Shown: positions 10,036 to 18,973 of the stretch, in pieces
How positions within the stretch are numbered: position 1 is the stretch's first letter
Layout of the letters: each line of letters starts with the position of its first letter
Assembly: GCF_017854565.1 (NCBI RefSeq)
Contig: NZ_JAFMHJ010000003.1
Coordinates: 62,001-126,000, forward strand
Origin: Yoonia sp.
Lineage (GTDB): Bacteria > Pseudomonadota > Alphaproteobacteria > Rhodobacterales > Rhodobacteraceae
Length of the DNA stretch: 64,000 nt
Direction: 5' to 3'
Translations under genes and position numbers: made by a program
Notes under the pieces: generated by a model
What the model was told of the DNA's origin: nothing
What the model saw: the letters and a program-made list of their open reading frames with translations, nothing else
Database searches by the model: none

Positions 10036-11346
10036 ATGAACATGCAAACCTCCGGTGTCATGGCGCCTCCGGCACCGCGCAGCCTTGAAGCCATGCAGCT
10101 TCCTCTTGCGATGATGCGCGACATCCTGATTAAGACCATGTTCCGCATGAACCTTGATCTGGTCTCCACGCTGAGCCGGGCAATATGTCTGCCGATACCC
10201 GTTACGCAGGAACTTGTCGATCTGGTGCGCAGCCAGCTTCTGGTCGAGGCGACAGGCACGCTGAATGCCAACAACGGCAACGAAATGGGCTATCAGCTTA
10301 CGGATGCCGGGCGCGCGCTCGCGCTTGATGCGTTGAACCAATCTGAATATTACGGCGCCATGCCCGTGCCGCTCGCGGTTTACAGCGAACAGATCAAACG
10401 TCAGTCGATCCGCAACATCCAGATCACGCGCGATCAACTGTCCACCGCAATGGGCCACCTTGTCCTGCCCGAGGATCTGCTGTCCAACCTTGGTCCCGCC
10501 GTCAGCGCCGGTCGCTCAATCTTGATGTACGGTCCACCGGGCAACGGGAAATCGTCCATCTCGAACGGCATTCGTGACGCGCTTGGTGACAAGATTTACG
10601 TGCCGCGTTCGATCGAATATTCCGGTCAGGTCATTACCGTCTATGACCCCATCGTGCACAGCGCGGCCGAAGACGATATCGACGATCCCAACAGCCTGCG
10701 CCGGACCTTTGGCCGCTTTGACACCCGCTATGTCCGCTGTGAACGACCAACCGTGATCACCGGCGGTGAACTGTCGCTGTCGATGCTTGACCTTGTTTAT
10801 AACCCCGTCGCGCGGACCTATCAGGCGCCGCTGCAGTTGAAATCGACCGGCGGCATCTTCATCGTGGACGACCTTGGCCGTCAGGCTGAACCGCCACAGA
10901 CGCTGGTGAACCGCTGGATCGTGCCTTTGGAAGAAAACAAGGACACCCTTGCCCTGCAATCCGGTGAAAAATTCGAGGTGCCCTTTGACACGCTCGTGAT
11001 CTTCTCGACCAACTTCCACCCCAACGCGATCTTCGACAAAGCCGCCCTGCGCCGTATTTTCTACAAGATCAAGATCGACGGGCCAAATCAGGAAGACTAC
11101 CTGAAAATCTTTGCGATGGTCGCGCGCAAACGCAAAATGCCCTTGGATGAAGAAACGCTGATCCACCTGCTGAACGTGCGCTATCCCGAAATCGACAATG
11201 TCTACGCGAACTATCAGCCAATCTTTCTGATTGATCAGATGATTTCGATCTGCGAATTCGAAGGCATCCCCTACCAGATGACACCGGAACTGATGGATCG
11301 CGCATGGGCAAACATGTTCGTCAAAGAAGATGAAATTCTGCGTTGA
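10036..11346 (+). CDS. AAA-type ATPase with winged-helix-like N-terminus, function unknown
   Basis: The 436-residue protein has a predicted winged-helix-like N-terminal region (about 25-100, ending in a YQLTDAGRALALDAL wing/helix) and an AAA module: Walker A GPPGNGKS at 166-173, Walker B IFIVDDLG at about 274-281, sensor-1 IFSTN at 322-326, and an arginine pair at 339-340. I know similar uncharacterised ATPases from other proteobacteria but no settled function. Its position directly after the Tad operon, with only a short hairpin between, suggests a possible link to pilus expression. No partner nuclease or methylase is nearby. A mismatched terminator follows. Confidence 0.8.
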   Translation: MNMQTSGVMAPPAPRSLEAMQLPLAMMRDILIKTMFRMNLDLVSTLSRAICLPIPVTQELVDLVRSQLLVEATGTLNANNGNEMGYQLTDAGRALALDALNQSEYYGAMPVPLAVYSEQIKRQSIRNIQITRDQLSTAMGHLVLPEDLLSNLGPAVSAGRSILMYGPPGNGKSSISNGIRDALGDKIYVPRSIEYSGQVITVYDPIVHSAAEDDIDDPNSLRRTFGRFDTRYVRCERPTVITGGELSLSMLDLVYNPVARTYQAPLQLKSTGGIFIVDDLGRQAEPPQTLVNRWIVPLEENKDTLALQSGEKFEVPFDTLVIFSTNFHPNAIFDKAALRRIFYKIKIDGPNQEDYLKIFAMVARKRKMPLDEETLIHLLNVRYPEIDNVYANYQPIFLIDQMISICEFEGIPYQMTPELMDRAWANMFVKEDEILR

Positions 11347-11372
11347 CCCTCTGCGACCATTCCCAAGAGACG

Positions 11373-11404
11373 GGCTCCCTGCTGTAGTGCCGGGAACCTT
11401 TTTT
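11373..11404 (+). terminator. Rho-independent terminator after the AAA ATPase gene
   Basis: GG-G/C-TCCC pairs with GGGA-A-CC (one mismatch) around a 12-nt loop and is followed directly by six T. It ends 67 bases before the helicase gene, separating the two units. Confidence 0.6.
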
Positions 11405-11471
11405 GTCTGGCGTGCGCTGACCGGGGCAACGCGGGCCTTGAACCTCCGGTGCAAATGTCCACCTTAGCCCC

Positions 11472-13877
11472 ATGACCGCCCTGCCACCGATCTTTCAGAC
11501 ATGGTTTTCCACGCGCGGCTGGGATATCCACCCACATCAGCAGGCGATGCTTGACCGGGCCGATGCACCCGCGCTCCTGTTGATCGCGCCGACCGGCGGC
11601 GGCAAAACGCTGGCCGGTTTTTTGCCCACGCTTGCCGCGCTTGCTGATGGGCAACACCGCGGGCTGCACACGCTCTATATCTCCCCGCTCAAGGCATTGG
11701 CGGCTGACATCAAACGCAATCTACGCACGCCCGTGGACGACATGAACCTGCCGATCCGCATCGAGGACCGCACCGGCGACACATCGTATACCCAGAAACG
11801 CAGGCAACGCGCCGACCCGCCGCATATCCTGCTGACAACCCCCGAATCGCTGGCGCTGCTGACCAGCTACGAAGATGCCCCACGTATCTTCAAAGGCCTG
11901 AAACGGATCATCGTCGATGAAATCCACGCCCTTGCCGAAAGCAAACGCGGCGACCAGTTGATGCTCGCTCTTAGCCGTCTGCAAACGCTGGCACCCGACC
12001 TGCGGCGCGTCGGCCTGTCCGCTACGGTCGAAGACCCGGCAGCCATCGCCCGCACGCTCGCCCGACACCCCGATCCCTGCGAAATTATCAACGCGGATCC
12101 CGGTCCGGCCCCTGACATCGCCATGCTCACGACGGACGCACGCCCACCTTGGACCGGCGGCGGTGCAAAATACGCCATTCCCGCCGTGCTGGAACAGGTA
12201 CGCCAACACAAAACGACGCTGATTTTCCACAATACACGCGCACAGGCAGAAATCTTTTTCCACAATCTTTGGCTGGCCAATACCGACGATCTGCCGATTG
12301 GCATCCACCACGGCTCACTCGCCCGTGAACAGCGTGAAAGGGTCGAGGCGGCGATGGTCGCCGGCCACCTGCGCGCCATCGTTTGCACCGGCTCGCTGGA
12401 CCTTGGCATCGACTGGGGCGATGTCGATCTGGTGATCCAGATCGGCGCGCCCAAGAACGTCAAACGGCTGGTCCAGCGGATCGGTCGCGCCAATCACCGC
12501 TATAATGCACCTTCCAAGGCCCTGTTGGTCCCCGCCAACCGTTTCGAGGTCGTCGAATGCGTCGCAGCCTTGGAGGCCGTCAAAGCCCATGACCTTGACG
12601 GCGACCCACAGGGGCCCGGCCCCCGCGACGTGCTGTGCCAGCACATCCTGATAACCGCCTGCGCCGGCCCTTTCGACGCCAACGACCTGTTCAACGAAGT
12701 CACGGCCGTGGGTGCCTATAGCGCCCTGACCCGCGCCGCCTTTGATGATTGTCTGGATTTTTGCGCCACCGGCGGCTACGCCCTGCGCGCCTATGACAAA
12801 TGGAAACGACTTCTGCAAACGGCGGATGGCAAGTGGCAACTGCGCGACCCGCGCGCGGCCCAACGCATCAGGATGAATATAGGCACCATTCAGGATACCG
12901 ACACGCTCAAGGTCCGGTTGAAGGGCGGGTTCAAGCCGCTGGGCGAGGTCGAGGAATCATTTGCAGCGACCCTGACCCAAGGCGACACTTTTTTGATCGG
13001 CGGTCAGGTCGTGTGCTATGAACGCCTGCGCGAAATGACGGTTGAGGTAACGCGCCGTGCTGACAAAACGCCCAGGATCGCCACCTTCATGGGCACGAAA
13101 TTTGCCAATTCGACACAGCTATCCCAGCGTATCCTGCGGATGCTGCAGCAAGACAGCTGGCCCGAACTGCCCGCGCACACCGCCGATTGGCTGGGCCTGC
13201 AACGGCAATTTTCCAAACTGCCCCAAGCCGACCGCATCCTTGTCGAAAGCTTCCCCCATGAGGGGCGCCACCACATCTGCGTCTATGGGTTTGCCGGGCG
13301 CAACGCGATGCAGACCCTCGGGATGCTGCTGACCCAGCGCATGGAGGAAATGAACCTGCACCCGCTGGGCTTTGTTGCCACCGATTACGCCACGCTCATC
13401 TGGGGCCTTGATCCGGTCACCGACCCCGCCCCGCTGTTTCGCGCCCCGGACCTGCGCGCCGGGTTCACGCAGTGGCTTTCGGGCAATGCGGTGATGAAAC
13501 GCACGTTTCGCGGGGCCGCCACCATCGCGGGGCTGATCGAACGCAACCTGCCCCAAGCGCGCAAAACCGGGCGGCAGGCGGCTTTTTCCTCTGACATCTT
13601 GTATGACACGCTGGCGAAATACGACCCCGACCATCTGATGCTGCAAATCACCCGCGAAGAGGCGATGCGCGGTCTTGTCGACTTTGGCCGGATCGAGGAA
13701 ATGCTTGCCCGGTCTGCGGGCCGCGTTGATCATATGATCCTTGACCGGGTGACCCCCCTCGCCGCGCCGCTGTTTCTAGAGGTGGGGCGCGTGGCGCTGG
13801 CCGGTGCGGCGCAGGACAGATTGCTGGAAGAAGCTGCATTGCAGTTGATGACGGCGGCGGGTGTCAGCGCCCTTTGA
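11472..13877 (+). CDS. Ligase-associated DEXH-box helicase (Lhr family)
   Basis: This 801-residue superfamily 2 helicase has Walker A APTGGGKT (39-46), DEIH box (149-152), LSATV (motif III) and the C-terminal helicase motif QRIGRANHR, followed by the Lhr-type C-terminal extension. Its length is that of the short 'ligase-associated' Lhr group. In many bacteria this gene is found with an ATP-dependent DNA ligase, a metallo-beta-lactamase-fold exonuclease and the PdeM nuclease, forming a predicted DNA end-repair module. Here only PdeM is adjacent; the ligase and exonuclease are absent on both sides. No strong ribosome-binding site is seen before the ATG. Confidence 0.9.
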   Translation: MTALPPIFQTWFSTRGWDIHPHQQAMLDRADAPALLLIAPTGGGKTLAGFLPTLAALADGQHRGLHTLYISPLKALAADIKRNLRTPVDDMNLPIRIEDRTGDTSYTQKRRQRADPPHILLTTPESLALLTSYEDAPRIFKGLKRIIVDEIHALAESKRGDQLMLALSRLQTLAPDLRRVGLSATVEDPAAIARTLARHPDPCEIINADPGPAPDIAMLTTDARPPWTGGGAKYAIPAVLEQVRQHKTTLIFHNTRAQAEIFFHNLWLANTDDLPIGIHHGSLAREQRERVEAAMVAGHLRAIVCTGSLDLGIDWGDVDLVIQIGAPKNVKRLVQRIGRANHRYNAPSKALLVPANRFEVVECVAALEAVKAHDLDGDPQGPGPRDVLCQHILITACAGPFDANDLFNEVTAVGAYSALTRAAFDDCLDFCATGGYALRAYDKWKRLLQTADGKWQLRDPRAAQRIRMNIGTIQDTDTLKVRLKGGFKPLGEVEESFAATLTQGDTFLIGGQVVCYERLREMTVEVTRRADKTPRIATFMGTKFANSTQLSQRILRMLQQDSWPELPAHTADWLGLQRQFSKLPQADRILVESFPHEGRHHICVYGFAGRNAMQTLGMLLTQRMEEMNLHPLGFVATDYATLIWGLDPVTDPAPLFRAPDLRAGFTQWLSGNAVMKRTFRGAATIAGLIERNLPQARKTGRQAAFSSDILYDTLAKYDPDHLMLQITREEAMRGLVDFGRIEEMLARSAGRVDHMILDRVTPLAAPLFLEVGRVALAGAAQDRLLEEAALQLMTAAGVSAL

Positions 13878-13916
13878 CGCTTGATCAATCGCGCGCAGTC
13901 GATCAAGAACCCAACC

Positions 13917-14600
13917 ATGGATAGCCACAGCTTTACCTTCTGCGCAACCCGCTGCGTCGCACGCCCCTCAGGCGCGCTGCACCTGCCGGACCACGATACA
14001 CTTTGTGTCTCGGACCTGCATTTGGGAAAATCCGACCGGATCGCACGGCGCAGCGGTGTCATGCTACCGCCCTATGAAATCCACGAAACGCTGGAAAAGC
14101 TCGAAACCGATATCCACGCCACGGCCCCCCAAACGCTGATCTGCCTTGGCGACAGCTTTGATGACCCCGACGCAGCGCACAGCCTGCCCGATGACATGCG
14201 CCTCTGGCTGACCAAACTTCAGGCGGGCCGCAAATGGATTTGGATAGAAGGCAACCACGACCCCGGCCCGATGGACATTGGCGGCACACACCTTGCCCAT
14301 ATCGCCATCGGCACCCTGACGTTCCGACACATCGCCACAGATACCCCCGCCGAGGTGTCGGGCCATTACCACCCCAAACACCGCGTTGCCGGGCGCAGCA
14401 GGCCCGCATTTCTATACGATCAATCGCGGATGGTTTTGCCCGCTTATGGGGCCTACACCGGCGGTCTGTCCAGCGATGCGCCAGACCTGCGGCGGCTTTT
14501 TGGTCCGCACCCGATCGCCGTACTGACCGGCAAAAAAGCCGTCGCGGTTCCGATTACAGAAAACCCGCCGCCTCCACGTGTTCGCGGTAGGTCTTCGTAA
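13917..14600 (+). CDS. pdeM: Ligase-associated metallophosphoesterase PdeM
   Basis: This 227-residue calcineurin-like metallophosphoesterase has SDLHLGK (about 32-38), GDSFDD (79-83), GNHDPG (112-117) and GHYHPKH motifs supplying metal ligands. Family members are predicted or shown to be manganese-dependent phosphoesterases/endonucleases in the ligase-associated DNA repair module. ATG at 13917 is chosen because conserved sequence starts there; an upstream TTG lies right at the helicase stop. Its last 47 bases overlap the 3' end of the convergent LytTR gene, so the extreme C-terminus (Pro/Arg-rich) is probably not functionally constrained. Confidence 0.87.
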   Translation: MDSHSFTFCATRCVARPSGALHLPDHDTLCVSDLHLGKSDRIARRSGVMLPPYEIHETLEKLETDIHATAPQTLICLGDSFDDPDAAHSLPDDMRLWLTKLQAGRKWIWIEGNHDPGPMDIGGTHLAHIAIGTLTFRHIATDTPAEVSGHYHPKHRVAGRSRPAFLYDQSRMVLPAYGAYTGGLSSDAPDLRRLFGPHPIAVLTGKKAVAVPITENPPPPRVRGRSS

Positions 14601-15288
14601 CCGGCACCTTCGCACCACCGTGCAACAGCAGATAGTCGCGATTATCCTCGCGCACGGCCCCCACTACATGCGCCGCAGCGACCCAATGTGACCGGTGCGT
14701 GTAAAACCCCGGCGTGGCGTCCATCTCGCTCACCGCATCAGCAAGACGCATCAAAATGCGGTGCCTCACGCCATCATCCATGTGTACTTCAACATAATGA
14801 TCATTCACCGTGAGCCGCACAATCGACCCGGCGGTTTCCTGCGGCAGCCGCGCATACAACCGCCCTCGCCCCCCCGCATCGTCACCGACCATGAAATACG
14901 TCAAGAACCCTATCGCCGCCGTGACGCCCAGCACGTTCACCGCAACAAAGAAAAAGCCCGCAATACTGCGATATTCATCCGTAAACAGCCCGTTTTGCAG
15001 CCAGACAACCGGCGCAAACATGACGGTAAAAACCGCAACCATCAGCATCTGCCATCGCAGCGGTGATGCCTGCGCAAACAACCGATCCACAATCAGCTGC
15101 GACAGGCTTACAAAGATATGCGCACTGACCATCATCGCGGCCCAATAGACCAACCTGACGTCAAGCGGCATCGTCTCAAACGTCCCGAATGGGCCGATCA
15201 GCGCCAAGATAACGGATACGCCAAGCAGAAACACCCAGATCGGCCGCGCGAAAAAAGACGACACCGCACTAAGGATGAATCTATTCAT
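14554..15288 (-). CDS. Membrane-bound LytTR-domain transcription regulator
   Basis: The 244-residue protein has four predicted membrane helices (about 15-35, 45-65, 78-98, 108-130) and a C-terminal LytTR DNA-binding domain (about 145-240), seen from VRLTVNDHYVEVHM, the GFYTHRSHWVA segment (recognition region) and KVPVTKTYREHV. LytTR proteins bind direct repeats of short AC-rich sites. This integral-membrane form is frequent in Rhodobacterales, but targets and signals are mostly unknown. There is no histidine kinase beside it. The region just upstream (15289-15366) holds no gene. The start lacks a clear ribosome-binding site, so it may be weakly translated or leaderless. Confidence 0.85.
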   Translation of the reverse strand: MNRFILSAVSSFFARPIWVFLLGVSVILALIGPFGTFETMPLDVRLVYWAAMMVSAHIFVSLSQLIVDRLFAQASPLRWQMLMVAVFTVMFAPVVWLQNGLFTDEYRSIAGFFFVAVNVLGVTAAIGFLTYFMVGDDAGGRGRLYARLPQETAGSIVRLTVNDHYVEVHMDDGVRHRILMRLADAVSEMDATPGFYTHRSHWVAAAHVVGAVREDNRDYLLLHGGAKVPVTKTYREHVEAAGFL

Positions 15289-15366
15289 GACGTATATGTG
15301 CCTGCGAAATACAATTCAGGAAAGTCTTGAGACTGAAACAGTATTTCAAATAACACGATATTGTTG

Positions 15367-16260
15367 CTAAACCGTCAACCCTTCCGGTTCGGGCAGTCCA
15401 TTCGCGCGACAGCACGCGGTTACCGTATTAGCCAGCAGGCAGGCGATTGTCATCGGCCCGACCCCACCGGGGACTGGCGTGATCGCCCCGGCGACGGCGG
15501 CGCAGCTTTCATATTCGACATCGCCCACCAACCGGGTGCCGCCATCAGGCTTTTCGATGCGGTTGATACCCACATCAATCACCGTCGCACCCGGCTTGAT
15601 CCAGTCACCGGTGACCATTTGCGGGCGCCCCACCGCCGCCACCACGATATCCGCCCTACCGACGACACCGGGCAGGTCTTTCGTCCGGCTATGCGCGATG
15701 GTCACCGTACAGCTATCCCCCAACAGCAACTGCGCCATCGGCTTGCCCACGATATTACTGCGACCAATCACAACCGCATTCATCCCCGAAAGGTTGCCAT
15801 GATGCTCGCGCAACATCATCAAACAGCCCAGCGGCGTACACGGCACCATGCTTTTCTGGCCGGTCCCCAACAGACCCACGTTCGAGATATGAAAGCCATC
15901 CACATCCTTGACCGGATCAATACTGTTGATCACCAAATCACTGTCCAGATGCGCGGGCAGCGGCAATTGCACCAAAATACCGTGGATCGCCGGATCGCTG
16001 TTCAGCTGATCAATCAGCGCCAGAAGCTCCGCCTCGGACGTGTCAACGGCCAGCCGATGCTCGACCGAGGCCATGCCAACCTCGACCGTCATTTTCCCCT
16101 TTGAGCGGACATAAACCTGACTTGCCGGGTCTTCACCGACCAGAACAACCGCAAGGCCGGGCGTGATCCCATGATCCGCCTTCAGCCGCGCCACGTGATC
16201 CGCCACCTTTGCGCGTACCTTTGCCGCGAATACCTTGCCGTCAATTACCTGCGCCGTCAT
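15367..16260 (-). CDS. folD: Methylene-tetrahydrofolate dehydrogenase/cyclohydrolase FolD
   Basis: This 297-residue bifunctional cytosolic enzyme interconverts 5,10-methylene-, 5,10-methenyl- and 10-formyl-tetrahydrofolate using NADP. Characteristic segments are YVRSKGK (catalytic lysine region, about 50-56), [24 protein letters not shown] (nucleotide-binding turn) and PGGVGPMT near the end. Length is standard. GAGG lies 8 bases before the ATG. The 10-formyl-THF synthetase gene fhs lies upstream on the same strand, so the two enzymes can link formate to the folate one-carbon pool. The 190-base gap between them (16261-16450) contains no recognisable gene. Confidence 0.96.
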   Translation of the reverse strand: MTAQVIDGKVFAAKVRAKVADHVARLKADHGITPGLAVVLVGEDPASQVYVRSKGKMTVEVGMASVEHRLAVDTSEAELLALIDQLNSDPAIHGILVQLPLPAHLDSDLVINSIDPVKDVDGFHISNVGLLGTGQKSMVPCTPLGCLMMLREHHGNLSGMNAVVIGRSNIVGKPMAQLLLGDSCTVTIAHSRTKDLPGVVGRADIVVAAVGRPQMVTGDWIKPGATVIDVGINRIEKPDGGTRLVGDVEYESCAAVAGAITPVPGGVGPMTIACLLANTVTACCRANGLPEPEGLTV

Positions 16261-16450
16261 ATCGCACCTCTAATTTCTGTTCACCATCTGCCGCCCCGAC
16301 GGGCCAGCAGCACGACACGATGACATGCATCAATGCCCGGCCCAAAGGCCGCCATCGGGGCCAACATGCCAGCGCGCCGCCAAATTTACCCGGGGGGGTG
16401 TGGGGACAGCGTGTTCATGCCCCCAACCCCGTATCTTTGCAAGCAGTCGC

Positions 16451-18127
16451 CTAGAACAACCCTTCAATCTGGCCGTCCGCATTCAACATGATCTGTTCCG
16501 CCGATGGGACACGCGGTAGACCCGGCATTGTCATGATCTCTCCGCAAATCACGACGATGAACCCCGCACCGGCGCTCAGCCGGACTTCGCGGACCGGAAC
16601 CGAATGCCCGACCGGCGCGCCGCGCAGGTTCGGATCGGTCGAAAAACTATACTGCGTCTTGGCCATACAGACCGGCAGATGACCATAGCCCTGCTCTTCC
16701 CACTGCCTGAGCTGATCGCGGATCTTGGTATCGGCAATCACCTCATCCGCGCGGTAGATCCGCTTGGCAATCGTGTCGATCTTGTCAAACAGGCTCATCT
16801 CATCGGGATAGATCGGTGCAAAATTCGCCTCGCCTGCGTCTGCAATCTCGGCCACGCGGGTCGCCAACGCCGTGATACCTTCGGACCCAAGCGCCCAATG
16901 CTTGCACAATATCGCCTCGGACCCTTGCGTTGCTACATATGCCTGCACCGCAGCCACCTCGGCCTCGGTATCCGTGACAAAATGGTTGATCGCCACGACG
17001 ACGGGCACACCAAACGACTTCACGTTCTCGATGTGGCGCCCAAGGTTGGCGCAACCGGCATTCACTGCGTCAACATTTTCCGTGCCCAAATCCACCTTAG
17101 CGACGCCACCGTTCATCTTCATGGCGCGCACCGTGGCCACCAACACCACACAAGACGGCGCAATGCCTGCCTTGCGGCATTTGATGTTCATGAACTTCTC
17201 GGCGCCCAGATCGGCCCCAAAACCGGCCTCTGTCACCACATAATCCGCCAGCTTCAGCGCGGTCGTCGTCGCCGTCACCGAATTGCAGCCATGCGCGATA
17301 TTCGCGAACGGACCACCATGGACGAATGCGGGGTTGTTTTCCAGCGTCTGCACGAGGTTGGGCTGCATCGCATCCTTCAGCAGTACGGTCATCGCGCCAT
17401 CTGCCTTCAGATCGCGGCAATAAACCGGGGTGCGATCCCGGCGATACGCAACGATAATATCGCCCAGTCGCGTTTGCAGGTCGCCCAGATTGCGCGCCAA
17501 ACACAAGATCGCCATCACCTCAGAGGCGACCGTGATGTCAAATCCCGTTTCGCGCGGGAACCCATTCGCCACACCGCCAAGCGATGACGTGATCTGCCGC
17601 AACGCCCGATCATTCATATCCAGCACACGGCGCCACACGACACGGCGAATGTCGATGTCCAGTTCGTTGCCCCAATAAATATGGTTATCAATCATCGCAG
17701 ACAGCAGGTTGTGCGCCGATGTGATGGCGTGAAAGTCCCCGGTAAAATGCAGGTTCATGTCCTCCATCGGCACCACTTGGGCATAGCCGCCGCCCGCAGC
17801 GCCGCCCTTCATCCCAAAGCACGGGCCAAGCGACGCCTCTCGAATACAAATCGCCGCCTTCTTGCCAATCGCATTCAGCCCGTCACCCAGACCAACGGTC
17901 GTGGTCGTCTTACCCTCGCCCGCAGGTGTCGGATTGATCGCCGTGACCAGGATAAGCTTGCCATCGGCACGGTCCTGCACGCTGTCGATAAACCGCTGGC
18001 TGACCTTCGCCTTGTCGTGCCCATAAGGCACCAGATCGTCGCTTTCGATACCCAGTATCGCGCCGATCTCCTGGATGGGGCGTTTTTGCGCGGCGCGCGC
18101 GATCGCGATATCTGACTTATATTCCAT
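16451..18127 (-). CDS. fhs: Formate-tetrahydrofolate ligase
   Basis: This 558-residue cytosolic enzyme joins formate to tetrahydrofolate at the cost of ATP. The P-loop region reads [16 protein letters not shown] (about 63-78). Other conserved segments include [22 protein letters not shown]-like TGDFHAI and [14 protein letters not shown]. The start at 18127 ([13 protein letters not shown]) agrees with the usual family N-terminus and has AGGGAAG upstream; an in-frame ATG 24 bases earlier is less likely. In marine Rhodobacterales fhs and folD typically serve oxidation of methyl groups or use of formate as a carbon/energy supplement. That is family knowledge, not proven here. Confidence 0.96.
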   Translation of the reverse strand: MEYKSDIAIARAAQKRPIQEIGAILGIESDDLVPYGHDKAKVSQRFIDSVQDRADGKLILVTAINPTPAGEGKTTTTVGLGDGLNAIGKKAAICIREASLGPCFGMKGGAAGGGYAQVVPMEDMNLHFTGDFHAITSAHNLLSAMIDNHIYWGNELDIDIRRVVWRRVLDMNDRALRQITSSLGGVANGFPRETGFDITVASEVMAILCLARNLGDLQTRLGDIIVAYRRDRTPVYCRDLKADGAMTVLLKDAMQPNLVQTLENNPAFVHGGPFANIAHGCNSVTATTTALKLADYVVTEAGFGADLGAEKFMNIKCRKAGIAPSCVVLVATVRAMKMNGGVAKVDLGTENVDAVNAGCANLGRHIENVKSFGVPVVVAINHFVTDTEAEVAAVQAYVATQGSEAILCKHWALGSEGITALATRVAEIADAGEANFAPIYPDEMSLFDKIDTIAKRIYRADEVIADTKIRDQLRQWEEQGYGHLPVCMAKTQYSFSTDPNLRGAPVGHSVPVREVRLSAGAGFIVVICGEIMTMPGLPRVPSAEQIMLNADGQIEGLF

Positions 18128-18267
18128 GAAAGACTTCCCTAGTGGCGGCATCTGCCATTCTTGTTCACTTCGCTTCTAGCCGTGCGGCAGGACGACGCGC
18201 ACGGCGATTACGACATAATTACCCCCGGAATCGGCGGGAACTGCATCACATGTGTCGGATGGGAAAC

Positions 18268-18846
18268 CTATGGCCGCCATGCGCGTTGGTCGGGCACATG
18301 CAGCCGCACCGCATCACCAATGCGCAGCACCCCCGCGCGCTCGACCCACGCCGTGACACCGCGCTTGCCCTTCGCGGCCGCTTTGAACGCATCTCCAGCG
18401 CCGGGGTGGTCGGCATTGATGACCCTTGCAGGCAAATGGCAGGGCCGGTTTTCCATATCAATGACAAGCGTGGCACCATCGGGCGTCTGCAATCGGGACG
18501 ACGGCGGCAGATGCGTGAAATCGGGGATGCCCCTGATGACCAGTGACGCGCCCGCCAGTGCCGGGTCGAACGCCTCTAACCCGCAAGTGGTGGCGATCTC
18601 TGCCAACTCCTCGGCGGACATGACGCACAGTTGGCGCACATTGCGGATCTCCGTCCCCTTGCGATGCTGGCTTACCACGCGCGAACATGATGCACGGGTC
18701 AGCCCGCCATGGGCCTCGCCGGGAATGCCCGCATAGGTCAGCGCGGCCTCGGTCATCGAGTCAGAGCGCAGCGAAGCCCCCCGATCCGCGACCGAACCAA
18801 TCCAGACGATTTCCCCGATGATGTCGGTAGGCTTCAACGCAGGCAT
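18268..18846 (-). CDS. MOSC-domain protein
   Basis: The 192-residue protein spans one MOSC domain (about residues 10-190), the C-terminal sulfur-carrier domain of molybdenum cofactor sulfurases. HGGLTRASCSRV (about 45-56) includes the conserved cysteine, and NRPCHLPARVI contains a second one typical of stand-alone MOSC proteins. The start MPALKPTDIIGEIV is preferred over an ORF beginning 57 bases upstream. Function is unproven; family members transfer sulfur or reduce N-hydroxylated compounds. It lies 140 bases upstream of fhs on the same strand and is separated from ftsH by a strong terminator. Confidence 0.85.
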   Translation of the reverse strand: MPALKPTDIIGEIVWIGSVADRGASLRSDSMTEAALTYAGIPGEAHGGLTRASCSRVVSQHRKGTEIRNVRQLCVMSAEELAEIATTCGLEAFDPALAGASLVIRGIPDFTHLPPSSRLQTPDGATLVIDMENRPCHLPARVINADHPGAGDAFKAAAKGKRGVTAWVERAGVLRIGDAVRLHVPDQRAWRP

Positions 18847-18937
18847 GGCAATCCCTCGTGTCTGTGGCTTTTCCCGATGGCTACCCCATCCGACGGCCCG
18901 CAATCAATTCAGTAATCACAAGACGTCGCCCAAAAGA

Positions 18938-18967
18938 AAAACGCCGCCCCGATCAGGGCGGCGTTTT
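18938..18967 (-). terminator. Strong terminator after ftsH
   Basis: Arms AAAACGCCGCCC and GGGCGGCGTTTT (12 bp, perfect) with a 6-nt loop lie 7 bases beyond the ftsH stop. The symmetric A/T tails mean it can work on both strands. Confidence 0.85.
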
Positions 18968-18973
18968 CTGGTT

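Noticed and set aside
16261-16450. Possible small gene or riboswitch between fhs and folD
   Set aside because: No conserved coding frame, no Shine-Dalgarno-linked start, and no folate riboswitch-like stem pattern could be recognised.
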